Program-made: the position numbers and the translations under genes
The notes under the pieces: model-generated
Seen by the model: the letters and a program-made list of their open reading frames with translations, nothing else
The model's database searches: none
What the model was told of the DNA's origin: nothing
Shown: positions 33,500 to 44,914 of the stretch, piece after piece
How positions within the stretch are numbered: position 1 is the stretch's first letter
Layout of the letters: each line of letters begins with the position of its first letter
DNA from: Blumeriella jaapii
Lineage: Eukaryota > Ascomycota > Leotiomycetes > Helotiales > Drepanopezizaceae
Length of the DNA stretch: 64,000 bases
NCBI GenBank assembly: GCA_009599575.1
Contig: VWND01000067.1
Location: 310,001-374,000 of the forward strand
Reading direction: 5' to 3'

Positions 33500-35019
33500 T
33501 TAAATTTCCAGATCATTTTGTGAATCCCGTGGCCCGGCCACAGCCGATAGCTTTTCTACCCAGCTCTCGTTCTTGTCGACGAACTCGTATCGTTCGACTT
33601 TCCCCTTTTTATTTCTGATGGAAAGCAGAGGTAAGGTGATGGGCGCTCCTTCGAGAAGTGGACTGACCACGCGGGACTGCAGCAAGTGGAATACTTGCTG
33701 TAATTCGGGGATCTCCTGTATAACGGTGTAGCAAAAGGTTTGGATGCGGTTTTGAGTCAAGGTCGCCAGCCTGGAAAGCATAAGTCATTGAAGCATTTAG
33801 CGCAAAAGATAAAAGCACCACGTACTTCGTGAGTGCATCGCGACTAACAACAGCAATTACACCAATATCAAATACTTTAATCAGCTGGTACAAAAGTTTG
33901 ATATGATCTAAAGCGCGATGAAAGCTGTCCTTTCGCAATCCAAGGCGGTCAATCACGAAGTCAACGCATCGAGAAATAAGAGTGTTCGAATGGCCAGTTC
34001 GCTTGTATTGCTGAGTGGAAAGGAAATCGTCAAGAAGAATCCTTTCAACATTAATACCAGCACAAATGGAGGACAACTTAAACCATTGCTCAAGTAAGCA
34101 GTAATCGGTCCACATTTCGTGGAATTGAGAGTAGATCTTTTTGGTAATCTGCCATTTGATCTTTTCGGCTTCCGCCAGGGTACGGGTGAAAGTGCGAAGG
34201 CTGTTTGGGCATTCTTGTTGACGAGCAAGCTTTTCGGCCAAAGTGACCAAAGTCGTGGACGCGCCGAACATGCCGCCGCTTGCAGATACAGATTGCAATA
34301 TCAAATGTAAACAATGAGCTTCGCCGGGCTCGCCGAGAAGTCGAGTGGCGACGAAGTTGATACACTGATTAGCTTGGTGAAGTTGAAAGTCGCTCAAGAC
34401 AGCAGGAGCATTAGTATTGCTAATGCTATGACCACCTTTTGTTAGACGGTACAAGATGTTATGCATTTTCTCGGTAATGGCATTTTTGTGAATATCCGCA
34501 TTAAGAGACCAAGTGACAGACGCGATCTTAAAGTATCCATCCGTGACTTTGCTCAGGGAAGAGCCGTCGCTGCCGAAGTTTGAGGAATGGCTAGAATCAG
34601 ACGATTGACTGCCAGTGGCGCATATTGCCTTGTAAGAGTTCTGGGGTTCGGCAGTACAGTTCGGAGAAACAGTGTGGTCCGTCTGACTGAAATCAAAAAT
34701 AGGATCCCGTGTATTTGCAGAGCGAATTGGAAGGATGCGTGCGGCTCGCCTTTCGGTGGTCGAAGAAGCATTGGTGGTAAAAGGAGTGTTAATATGCTTA
34801 GGGCCAAGCCTGCCGACAATGTTTTCATAAAAAGCGACGGGAAACTCCAGGCCCAACTTCGCCGTTATTTTTTGTATTTGATCGACGAGAATCCAGACAA
34901 TTGTGTTTGCGTCGTTTAGTACCGAGATCTGTGAAAGTTCCTGGTATATAGGTGCCACAAAGGTCTTGATTGTGTTAGATGCTTGTTTAACAGAAAGGTA
35001 AAAAGATTTACGTCGAGAA
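33500..35019 (-). CDS. Helical protein of unknown function, one supported intron
   Basis: The main exon runs from about 35019 (frame open from here, no ATG; first in-frame GTG at 34958) to 33826. The 55-nt intron 33771-33825 has GTACGT and TTTCCAG ends with a GCTAAA branch-like site. The last exon is 33770-33500. Splicing joins SRDALTK to LATLTQNR in frame and gives at least 467 residues. The protein has a Ser-rich linker (about 60-145) and a long helical region with ILYRLTKGG, FVATRLLGEPGEAH and LLYQLIKVFDIGVI segments. The true start is probably in an upstream exon; a CTAAC..AAG acceptor near 34970 fits this. No family is recognised. The base composition is not RIP-like. It is divergent from the 35824 gene. 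Confidence 0.7.
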
Positions 35020-35823
35020 TATGTTAAGTGGCCGGATCAGAAAGCTGGCGACCGTTGTCTGGCGGTGGCTTCAACAGTGACATTTGAGGATCGTAAACAC
35101 AATTGGCAGCAAGCTGCCTGAAAGCGCTAGATGAAGTGGCGGGATAAATACTATAATCGGTTTGATGACGGATCATGGTGCCTTGAATCAGTAAATATCT
35201 TCGCTATTGCAGCTATCAGACTTGTGATTTCGGACTGCGGCGCTTGGTTATGGAAAATTGTCGCAGGTAAACGAAACCCGCGTTCATATGTTGACTGCAG
35301 CCGTGTAAAAATCACGTCATATAAGGAAATAAACAACAGAAACCGTTGAGAATTACAATGAATTAAATACTTTTACTTCCGGAGCATTCGCTTAAGCTGG
35401 CCTGGATAAACAAACGACTCGCTTAGTCAGGCACGTTCGTTTCCTCGGTGCTCATGCCCATTTCGACGCTGGCCCTAGAGCTGGGGCTGACGCGAAGTTG
35501 GGGCCATCAAACGCGAAACTTTATCGCCAGTTTCTTGCTATGCCGAAGCCGGCCGGCTTTAAAACTTCAGAATCAGTAACGTAGAATTAGTAGTTGGCGT
35601 GCAAATACACAGATCACGTTGTTAAGAGCATTAGCAAAAAAGACGCGAAGCGAAGCAATAAGAAAAAAAAGTGTCATGATACTTATGTTTGAAAGTTGTA
35701 GTCGGTTGAACATAAAGTACTGATATACAGTCCGTACAAAAGGATGAAGACGAGCAGCGGGAACTCGAATCTTAAGATTGCGCGGGCGAAAGCTTTGGAC
35801 AAAATGAAAAAGATGAAGCGCAA
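35020..35823. other. Divergent intergenic region
   Basis: A 44-codon ORF rich in Lys/Arg (35742-35876) overlaps the next gene's start in another frame. Otherwise no supported gene is present. The interval likely holds promoters for both divergent genes. Confidence 0.4.
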
Positions 35824-37278
35824 ATGGGCAACGATTGCGCGGACTTACACGGAGATCAAAAGACGATACCGTCGTTAATGCGAGCGAGCATCGAGATTGA
35901 CAGGTACATTGGCTGCAATGTGTATAAAGTAAAGGGTTGCTGCTTACAAAAGATAGTGACTCGATACGACAGCGAAAGTGACGACGACGAAACCATGATT
36001 AACACCCCAGGCACGGATGCATGTTCCGATTTCATGAAATTCGGATTGCCTTCCAACGGAGCACTTAAGGATTTCGGAATGAACTTCTGCCCTGTTGACA
36101 TGGCAAGCGGCGATCTAGATGTCGGCAAGAAGCTCAACAGCATTGACGATTTTGAAATGCCTATCTCCCGGGACTTTGACATGATTGTCAACCGCGTGGA
36201 ATTGGATCATATGGATGTCAATCGCATGAATGTCGCCGAGATGAATGTCAACGAAATGAATACCAACGAAACGAATATCAACAACTTGGATTTTAACGAG
36301 ATTGATCGTTTCTTGGCTGCTACTTTTACCGGCTCAGAAATAAATGTCGACGGCAACAACGGACCACAGAATATGCCTGCCGACATAAGAGCCGAGATGG
36401 GCGTGGGCGTGGGCGTAGGCCCTGATGCCGCCGCTGATAAGGGATTCAACTCCGGTCCTGATTCTATGGCTATTGTCAACGCGAACGACGAGGCTAGAGA
36501 CATGGACATCTATCATGACGCTGGCTCAAGCGTTGAGACGGACGTTGTCATGAGCTTTGACACAAACGCTGGCGTGGACAATGCTATAAGCGCTGGCCTA
36601 GGTGTTGATTCAAATGCTGGCGTGGACATCGACATAGACGTTAATCAGGGTGCTGATATGGACGCTGGCCTAGACTTCGATATGAATTCTTATTTGAACG
36701 TCGATTCAAACGCCAGCGTAAGCATTGAGATGGACGTTGTTTTGGGCGGCGATGTTAACGCTGGCGTAGACATCTTCATGGACATTGGCCTAGGCTTCGA
36801 TGTAAATGCTAGCGTGGACATCGACATGAACGCTGGCCTAGGCTTCGATGTAAATGCTAGCGTTGACATCGACGTAAACGCTGGCCTAGGCTTCGATGTC
36901 TATGCTGGCATGGACGTCTTGATGGACGATGGCCTAGGCGTCGATGTAAATGCTGGCGTGGACATCGACATGAACACTGGCCTAAGCGTCGACGTAAATG
37001 CTTGCATGGACATCTTCATGGACGCTGGCCTAGGCGACGATGTAAACGCTGGCGTAGACATCGATATAAACGCTGTCTTGGTTGTTGACATGGACGTCGG
37101 CCTAAGAATCGACACGAACGCTGACACAGACTTCGATATGGACGCTGACTTGGGTGTCGATATAAACACTGACCTTATCATCGATATCGACGTTGATATA
37201 AGTTTCGATATGGGTGAAGATCCAGAATTTATAATGAAATGCGTTACGACGATTCGTATGAATTTCTACATGGATTAG
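35824..37278 (+). CDS. Asp-rich octapeptide-repeat protein
   Basis: An intact 484-codon ORF starts at ATG 35824 and ends TAG. Residues 1-125 are non-repetitive with several Cys. Residues ~128-162 form about six 5-residue units (MNVNE type). From ~242 to ~465 the protein is a run of about 27 octapeptides of the pattern D-[VM]-N-A-G-[VL]-[DG]-[IFV], alternating between DVNAGVDI-like and DMNAGLGF-like units so that 16 residues (48 bp) form one full period. A short unique tail (EFIMKCVTTIRMNFYMD) closes it. No signal peptide or membrane segment is evident. The regular acidic Asn/Asp-Gly pattern suggests a beta-solenoid or cation-binding repeat fold, but the motif is not the RTX nonapeptide. Function is unknown. 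The absence of stops over 1.4 kb of variable repeats supports selection. Confidence 0.7.
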   Translation: MGNDCADLHGDQKTIPSLMRASIEIDRYIGCNVYKVKGCCLQKIVTRYDSESDDDETMINTPGTDACSDFMKFGLPSNGALKDFGMNFCPVDMASGDLDVGKKLNSIDDFEMPISRDFDMIVNRVELDHMDVNRMNVAEMNVNEMNTNETNINNLDFNEIDRFLAATFTGSEINVDGNNGPQNMPADIRAEMGVGVGVGPDAAADKGFNSGPDSMAIVNANDEARDMDIYHDAGSSVETDVVMSFDTNAGVDNAISAGLGVDSNAGVDIDIDVNQGADMDAGLDFDMNSYLNVDSNASVSIEMDVVLGGDVNAGVDIFMDIGLGFDVNASVDIDMNAGLGFDVNASVDIDVNAGLGFDVYAGMDVLMDDGLGVDVNAGVDIDMNTGLSVDVNACMDIFMDAGLGDDVNAGVDIDINAVLVVDMDVGLRIDTNADTDFDMDADLGVDINTDLIIDIDVDISFDMGEDPEFIMKCVTTIRMNFYMD

Positions 37279-38818
37279 GACGATGTTGACTTCGCCTCAG
37301 CCCTTTCGTTTAAATATATTTGCACAACATACGTTGCAAATTAGCATTTTTGACACGAGTACGTTTCGGACTATGTCCACACAATAAAAATGTGTTTAAT
37401 GATTCGGTTGCTGTTACGGCGTTGCTGGAAGGCTAGGTTTTGTTGAGTGCATCGAGGTAGAATACGGAGGCTCGCTTCGGGGTTGCAGGATATTTTCAAC
37501 CAATACCGGGCGTCTTCTGAATTATTGCTTCGTCCGGTCATTTTTGTATTTGGGAAAAGGTAGTTTTAAATCAGTTATTAAAACCAAATCAATTCTTGGC
37601 CAGATGGTGGTAACTATGAAAAAAGAATGAATTTGTGCCCTCCTTTGATTTGCATTTACAATCCTATACGACACTCTAGTGGTTTGGCTCCTTTTCTTTC
37701 ATTCCTTGCCCGCCTGTTTTTCGGCATGTCGTCGTTTGCAGAAGGATGTTAATGCCTGCATCTTTGATCTCCAGGAACAGAGAAAACAAAGGAAGCAAAG
37801 GGTTCTGGAGAGATTAGCAAGCAGGAGGAGCAGAAGACGTTTCCTGCTGCTCCTACACTATTCAGATAACTTCTTGCTGCCACACTTGCTCTGGCCTTCA
37901 CGGTTCCCGCCATCTGCACAAGGGTGCGTATTCCTATTGCTGTGTTGGTCTGGTTCCGCCATGTCAAGTTGAGGGGGTTGGGAAATAAGAATCGAGTTTT
38001 CAAACCTAATGACCCGAAATGACCTGGATAGCCCAAATGATCCCGATCCAAAAAGAAAATAATTTGATGCTTTGCATTGTACATTGATTTTATTCCCTGG
38101 AAGCTAAGAAAAGGGTGCATTTTACCTAGAAAACATCACACGATCCACTCCATTTGTAAACACCATCCTTACAGACGAAGAAAGCCAAATGTTTAACCTC
38201 CTCCCCCCCCCTTCCCCCTCCGCCCTCTTTGTTTCTCCCTTCCAGTCTGGATCTCAACATCTATCGCGTAGAACACTCTGGGAAATAACCCTTATTCAGA
38301 CCGGCAGGAAAAGAACAAGGACGACGTGGAACAGCTCACAGAACGTACTAGAACACAGGATTGTTGTAGCCACAATATAATTAGAAAAACACATCGAGAA
38401 TTTGTCGAACACTTTGACTTGGTTGTAATAACAACAGTGATATCAATACAGAGTTTTTTTTGCTTCCCTTGTATTTGTCTATCTGGATGCTTAAAGCTGT
38501 AGCGATCGTGGTATCCAGTTCCATTTTGAGACTCGAATTTTGGTGACAGAATCCCGCTGTAACCAAAACGGCCTGGGAAAAGGAAAGAAATCAAATAGAT
38601 CGAAAGAAAAGAATCAACCAGACGGGACATGACAAGACAGGATAACCACGGAAAAGATGGAACCAGCGAGAAAAGGTGAAACAAAGAAAAGGATGTGATA
38701 AAGCAAGTTGCAGAATCAGTATTTACAGCTGGCCAGGCATAGCTTTTTTCCATACACACTTTCTACTTTCCCTTCCTTATCTTATTTCTCTTACTCTACA
38801 TAAATTACCTGGGTAAAC
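37279..38818. other. Intergenic region, no supported gene
   Basis: Only short, overlapping ORFs on both strands without recognisable domains. A CT-rich stretch lies at 38195-38240. Confidence 0.4.
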
Positions 38819-40528
38819 ATGTCCGAGCAGCAAAAAGAAGCAGCGAAAACAATCCTCTGTTCGCACTGCCATGCGGTCGAGGGCCAGGAAGATGTATGTT
38901 CGCACTGCCATGCGGTCGAGGGCCAGGAAGATGTACGTGTTTCGTTTCTATTTCCTTTTCTGCATTTTCTTCGCGAGGATCTCACTTTTATTATACTTGC
39001 TACGTTGTCCTTCGTTTGTTCCGTTCCCATCTGGTGCACTGAAACCGGAATCAATGCTAAAGTTGCTGTTACAGTATAGCTGATCCTTAAGACCCATTCG
39101 CCAACCGCCTTGACCACCTGCTGCCGAATCATTTGGTCCCCGAACAAAACACGCTACTTAGTGACATTTGTGGAAGCGCTCGACATCCGTACCAGCGCTG
39201 ACCTCGCGGACGTCGTGCGAAGGATTGCAGCACTATCACCAGCAGCCAGCGAGGATGGACACGGATCCGGGAACGAGGACGAGGCTGCGGCCGCAAAAGA
39301 GAGAAAGCGGATGAAAGGCGCGGCGCAGGCGGTCGTATGAGCCGTGCTGAGGATCAAGGAGAAGGATGCGCGGTGGGAGACTGTCAAAGCTTTGAAAGTG
39401 GTCCAGCGATGCCGAAGCTCGGCGAAGCGGACAAGAAAAGGCAAAGAGAAGAAGGAGAAGGATAAAAAGATGCTGGTGAATCTGCAAGAATGGGCATGGG
39501 AAAAATGCGCTGCGAAGATGAAACGATTTGGCTGGCTGGCGCAGGTATAGAAAGACATCGATTTGCGAGCATAAAAGCAACAAAAGCTGGGTCAAGACAC
39601 AAGCGCTTTTACGAAGGACGAAGATGGCGATGATGCAGCAGACGACGACAATCTTTTGGATGGCCCCCAAGACGACGACGACTACCACAATGATAGCAGC
39701 GGCAGCGGCGGCGGCGCACAACACGACGACTTCCGTTCCCAATCCCTTGCCCAGACCGAAGACCCAACCAAGCCGGCCGAAGGAGAAGGGGAAAAGCATG
39801 CGAGACAGGAACAAGGCAGCGGTGCTTTGGCCGGCAGCGACCACGATCACGATCCGGCAGTAGCTACGGGCGACAGTAACAGCGACGACGAAGGTGACGG
39901 CGACAGCATCAGTTCCGCCCGCAACCAGATGCAGGCCCTTCTCGATGACTGCATCACGCTGAACGCTATGAAAGCCATCTTAAAAGACCAGCTCGCGGGC
40001 CGCAAGCGCGAGCTGGCCAGGTTGACTGCGGCCCTGGATGCGCAAAAGCAGCAAAGACGAGTCTTCTAGGGACAGCTGCGGCGGGAGGCCATAAACATCT
40101 ACGACACGGTTGCGGAAGATAAGAGGCGCGTGAGCGAGGGCGTGGGAGCATTGGTTGGCATAACGGCGCTGATTGTGGACACGGTCATTGCTGAAGGAGA
40201 GAAGAGAGCAGAAAAAAGACAAAGCGATGGAGATGCACAAGAAGCCAACATGGACACGGACACGGAGGATCTGGACCAAGACGCGCAAACGAAGATAAAA
40301 ACGAAGACCGCCACGTTGCTGAAAGAGTTCAAGGATCATCGGGCCCGGTTGGAACTGGCTTTGCACAAGATGGAAAGATTGGCTGAGGATCCCGAGGCCA
40401 GAGCTGAAAAAAGAAAGCGAAGCACTTGGGAAGGTCGTGGTGAGGATTCTAGATTTTTCACTTCCTCGGCGTTGTGGTGTGGACTCGCATGCGTGTGTGC
40501 TTGTATTTTTGTAGCATGTCGTACCTAG
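38819..40528 (+). pseudogene. Acidic coiled-coil gene with in-frame stops (RIP-like)
   Basis: Exon 1 (38819-38932) encodes MSEQQKEAAKTIL followed by two tandem copies of CSHCHAVEGQED(V). A likely intron 38933-39091 (GTACGT..TTAAG with CTGAT) joins in frame to a second exon running to TAG 40526-40528, about 516 codons. The single frame is broken by TGA 39338, TAG 39548, TAA 39572 and TAG 40067. All four revert to Arg or Gln codons by one T-to-C change. The two middle stops could instead lie in a 42-nt intron (39546-39587). The product would be helical at the start, then Asp/Ser/Gly-rich (about 39640-39920), then coiled coil with a Lys/Glu-rich C-terminus. No family is recognised. It converges with the 40669 gene. 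Confidence 0.6.
38857..38934 (+). repeat. 39-bp tandem duplication in exon 1
   Basis: Two 39-bp copies encode duplicate CSHCHAVEGQEDV units. Each ends in a GAT-GTAYGT sequence, so the duplication also copies a potential 5' splice site (GTATGT at 38893, GTACGT at 38933). Confidence 0.85.
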
Positions 40529-40668
40529 GTAAGTACCTATCCGGCCTACCACTTTCTAGAACGTTGCATGCATCCATCATCTTCCAGCCTAGCACTTTCT
40601 AGATCGTTGTATGCATCGCCTTTTCATTCTCAGAACTCCTTGGAACCTCGTTCTGTCTTCCGCCCGGC

Positions 40669-41727
40669 TCAACAAGTCTTGTCTTTTCTGATGGCCGTTT
40701 CCAGATCCTTCATGATCCATTCGACCTGTCCTTTTGCTTCGTGGACTTCCGCCATCAAGCCTTCTACCACGCGCCTCAACACTCCAAGATGCATCCACCT
40801 GTCCTGGTTCCCTTCTCCCCAGACCCCCCAGCCTTTATTTTCCATATCCCTCACGGCGTGCCACGGTGCACTTTTGATCCTTCTCATCCATTCCTCCGCC
40901 CTCTCCTTCGGCGCCCTCGACGGAAGCCCATACGCCACTCGCGCAAAGCGGCGCCACGCCAGAACCTTAACACGTGTATTCGGCGTGAGATACGCCCACG
41001 GGATCGAGGAGCCGTTGAGCGGCGTCGCGTGCGCCTCGTAGGCCGAATCGACGCGCAGATCCGGCGGCGGTGCGATCTGCGCCGTCAGCGCGCGCATGCG
41101 CGGCTCCAGGATCGCTACGTCGGACGCAATGACGCTTAACTTGTGGTCCAGGGAAAGTAGGCGCCACGCGTTGGCCGCCAGCGCGTCAGCGTACGCGGAG
41201 AGCAGCTGGTGCGCGAAGCGGGCGTGGAGGCTCGTCAATACACCCGCCGGGAGTCGAGAAGGCAGAAGGCGCCGCGCGAAGGAGCGGCGGCAATTGCTGC
41301 CGAACCAGATGGTGAACAGCGGGTTGGTCGTGAGCAGAATGGTCTTAAAGATGTAAATATTCAAGGCGTACGTTAGCGTCTCGAGCTCGGACTGATGCGC
41401 GGGGAGAAGGTCGAGGACGTCGTGCGGAAGCTCGAAGAGTCGGAAGTAGAGCTTTTTCATACGCGTAAGAAGCTCGAGCTCGAAGTCGCTGGCGGGCTCG
41501 GGGCTGTTGGGCGCGCGCTGGCCGAAGACGGTGTGAAATGGATAGTCATTCTATAGCGTGGCGGTGGGATTGAGTTGCAGTCTTTTGACTTCGCGGGCGA
41601 GCACACCGTTTTGGCCGACGATGGAAATGAAAAGGTGAGAGGCGATTGCGACATCGTCGTCCGTAACCGTCTCGTGGCAACGGGCGGCGTGGCATAAGAT
41701 GGTGTTCAGATAGTACTGTAGTTGAGA
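40669..41727 (-). pseudogene. Helical protein gene interrupted by TAG
   Basis: The frame encodes YYLNTILCHAARCHETV, DDDVAIASHLFISIVGQNG and then LQLNPTATL before a TAG at 41553-41551. It then stays open for a further 294 codons to a stop at 40669. A single T-to-C change would turn the TAG into Gln, so one RIP-type mutation may have inactivated it. Alternatively translation starts at Met 41460 (263 residues, MKKLYFRLFELPHD). The protein is Leu/Ala/Arg-rich and helical, with a NPLFTIWFGSNCRRSF segment. It is GC-rich (CGCG-rich codons), unlike the neighbouring repeats. The upstream exon is unresolved and no family is recognised. Confidence 0.55.
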
Positions 41728-42110
41728 ACCGCGAATGCGACAAGAGCAGCAGAGAAGAAACGCGCATTGTGGCTGCTGCGGTTAGCGGTAGTGGTAATAG
41801 TAGTGGCGGTGCACGGGGTGGAAAGTGGGTGAGAAGTGTTCATGCAGGAAAAAAGAAAAAGAAGCAAAAGAGGGCGAGGTGTAAAAATCAGATGGCGAGA
41901 GAGAATAGGTGGAAAATGAATGAGATGTTCGTTGTGTTGTTTTCTTGGTGATCATCTTGCTTGTTTGCACGCATGCGGTGTTGATGGTTGCGGGCTGGAT
42001 CCACGTTGAAAGAAAGACTTTAGAAATGTAAAGCTGGAATGCGTGCACTTTCTATTTAACGTGCTGGATGCAGTCGATATTCCGACGCAAGTCGGACATG
42101 AGCGACAAGA

Positions 42111-42325
42111 TGTTACGATCCTGGCAGGTGGTGGAATTGGATTAAGGTTTGGGCACGGGCCATCCCTCGGGCACTAGGTCCCGCGCTAAGTCACGTGACC
42201 CATAAGCGCAACCACTGTACATATAGTTCGCGACCCCGAGCATTCTAGCTCGGTGTCTTTCTTTCAATATACATGCGTACCTTTTGGTCCACATCACCCC
42301 GATCACCCTCAAGCTAGCTGTGACA
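42111..42325 (+). mobile_element. Solo LTR, TGTTACG family
   Basis: The 215-bp element runs TGTTACGATCCTGG to AGCTGTGACA, with flanks CAAGA (42106-42110) and CAAAA (42326-42330), one transition apart. It is the shortest copy, lacking the 15-bp repeat expansion seen in other LTRs. Not decayed by RIP. Confidence 0.92.
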
Positions 42326-42983
42326 CAAAATACGATGATTTTGCAATGGACCACGAGTTTCGAGTTTTTCGGACTGCGAATGCTTTAGTTTACTGAATTA
42401 ATATGTATTGATAGCTGTGTTGACAAATGTGTTAATAGCATAAATGCATCGTTTGCCGATGCAGCAGATATCATTGCTTGTACATGCCGGCGCAGAGCAG
42501 ATCAGCGACGGGCGGATGGGCGGAAAATGGACCAGCTATAATACTATCACTAGCTATATTGCTATTAAGATTCCGATTCCCATGATATATAAATGAAACC
42601 ATAGGCTGTTTAAAATATCAAAATCACTCTAATTCCTATCACCACCCAAATGCCATCGGCCCGTCAATTTGTAGCATATCACTTTATCATCTTATTGCTT
42701 GTCGTTTTTCTATCGTCAGCAAATTCCCGTTATTATGCAAATTCCTATGACTATTGAAATTCCCATCCGCCTGTGCGCTTTTTCCGCTTTAAAAACAAGC
42801 CTTTTCCATTTCCTATGCATAATACTTTTCTATTTTTTATACGTATTATACAAGAAAAAGCTTATTTACTTCGAACTCGAACCTAAAAGATTGTTTTATC
42901 TCGGTATTTTTTAGCGAGATACAAGCTTTTAGCAACACAACGTTGGATGCTGCAACGTTGGGTGCAAAGTTGCAAAATGCAAA
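42326..42983. other. AT-rich spacer
   Basis: No supported gene; a 71-codon ORF (42699-42914) is unconvincing. Confidence 0.35.
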
Positions 42984-43990
42984 TTAATAATAACAATAAT
43001 GATTTTGTTCAAAATCTGGAGGGGGCAGTGAAAGTGCGCGACCTGAAGCCTTCCGCAGGGCATTGGAGACGTGCTAAGCTGGGAATTTTTACGGTCAGAA
43101 GACCGTCGAGAAAGCATTTATGTAAGAGAAATTTGTGACAAGAATCCGCTATTTAAGCCGTTTTCCTACAAGCGGAATGGTTCTCTATCGAGTTCGTAGA
43201 ATGGCCTTCGATAAATCGAATAATCAGAGCTGTTGAAGCTGAGTGTGTTCATGGGTCGTGACAGACCAGCGAGTCCAGCCAAACCAAGGCGTCGAAAAAA
43301 AAAAAATGGAAAATAAAAAGAGATCCGCCATAACTGCTATACCGAAATGAAAGCAAAGATCTGAAACCATGATTTAATAATAATATTATTATTATTTGAC
43401 GTCTGGAAAAGACAGTGAAACTGCGCTATCTAAAGCCTTTCGCAGGATATTGGAGATATGCTAAGCTAAGGATCATAACATAAATAATATATGATAATAA
43501 CAACAATGTTGTTTAACGTCTGGAAGAAGCAGTAAAATTGCGCTACCTCGAGTCTTTCGCAAAGCATTGGGGACGTGCTAAGCTAGGGATTTTGATATGT
43601 AATAAATGATAATAATAACGTTGTTTGACGTCTGGAAGGGGCAGAGAAACTGCGCTACCTCAAGCCATCCGCAGGGCATTGCAAACGTGCTAAGCTGAGG
43701 ATTCTAATATATAACATATGATAATGATAATAATATTGTTTAACGTCTAAAAGGGGCAGTGAAACCGCGCTATTTCAAACCTGCCGCAGGGCATTAGAAA
43801 CGTTCACATTTATAAAACCTTCGAAAAAGCAATTATAAAAAAGCAATATATGACAAGTGTCCGCTATTTGAGTCTTTTCTTTACAGGCGGGATAATTTTC
43901 TATGGATTTAATAAAATGGCCTTCGGTAAATCAAAGAATCGAAGCTGTTGAAGCTAAGTGTTTCGTAGGTCGTATCAGACCGGTGCGTCC
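42984..43990 (-). repeat. Head-to-tail cluster of five SINE-like family 1 copies
   Basis: Units at about 42984-43281, 43372-43475, 43476-43603, 43604-43713 and 43714-43990 are all on the minus strand. Each has AATAATAATATT-like tail, GACGTCTGGAAG..GGCAGTGAAACTGCGC, GCAGGGCATTGGAGACGTGCTAAGCT. The first and last carry the full head (CGCTATTTAAG, GAAGCTGAGTGT, GGTCGT); the middle three are head-truncated. Confidence 0.8.
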
Positions 43991-44594
43991 AGCCAGAATA
44001 AAGCAATGTGCAAATTGGGACGCTACAAAAAGTATATAAAGCTGAGTTGGAGTTTGTTTACAAAATGATTTCCTTAGCGTGTTATCCGAATAGGCAAGTA
44101 TAAGTACGGTGGCTAGGTACGAGTTTTCACAGGGTGCATATCCGGTGCTGCAAAACCGTATGCAAAATTAAAAGTCAATTGCCGCAGTATTATTAGCAAA
44201 TCAAGTAGCAAATCAAGCATCGCAAAGTCAAATGTCACAACGTTGCGTGGTCGTCGTCAGCTTGGTCGTATAATTCTATCGGATTTCCGCTGTAAGATGC
44301 CGAGTCTCAGACTTTATACGCTGCCGAAAAGGATTTGATACAGCTGTAATATGTGAATCAATCGATAGCGAACACCGTGATAATATGCTGCCGGATCCAG
44401 ATGTATTTTAGGATTGGCTCGAGCGAGCTGTTAAAGCATACGAGAAAACGCTTCCGTTAACTTCGTTGGGAACGCGTGGAAGTTGTATTTTTGTAAATTG
44501 TCGAGAAGCGTGGAGGTTGTGTTATTAAGGATTATGGAGCCGTGGAAGAATAGCATTGCAATTTACAAAAGTCGTAATGGCCCAGCTCAACTCT
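43991..44594. other. Spacer, no supported gene
   Basis: No convincing gene or repeat; moderately AT-rich. Confidence 0.35.
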
Positions 44595-44745
44595 TTATCG
44601 ACCGGCTGTTGTCGTATTTTGTATTTAGTTTTTTAGCTTAACACGTCTCCGTACCCTTTGTGAGGCCACGAAAAGGCAACCTATCGGCTGTACTCCGCTA
44701 GACGTAAGTTAATTCCACTACTACTACTATTACTATCGTCCGGCG
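44595..44745 (+). repeat. SINE-like family 2, partial copy
   Basis: The 3' part only: AGCTTAACACGTCTCCGTACCC, TCGGCTGTACTCCGCTAGACGTAA and an (ACT)n tail. Confidence 0.7.
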
Positions 44746-44914
44746 GTTAAGCTTCATTTGATCTTGCAACGAGTAAATAACCTTCGGATTTAATCAACGT
44801 TTTCAATTGAATTTGCAGCGAGTATCCGCGGTTCATACAGCTTTTTCTAAACCAGATCTTCTTTTGAAAACGGATTATACGGCGAGAAATAATCGCAGTT
44901 TGTATTTCCATTAA

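Noticed and set aside
35742..35876. 44-codon Lys/Arg-rich ORF as first exon of the octapeptide-repeat gene
   Set aside because: It is in a different frame and no splice site joins it to the 35824 frame without creating a stop.
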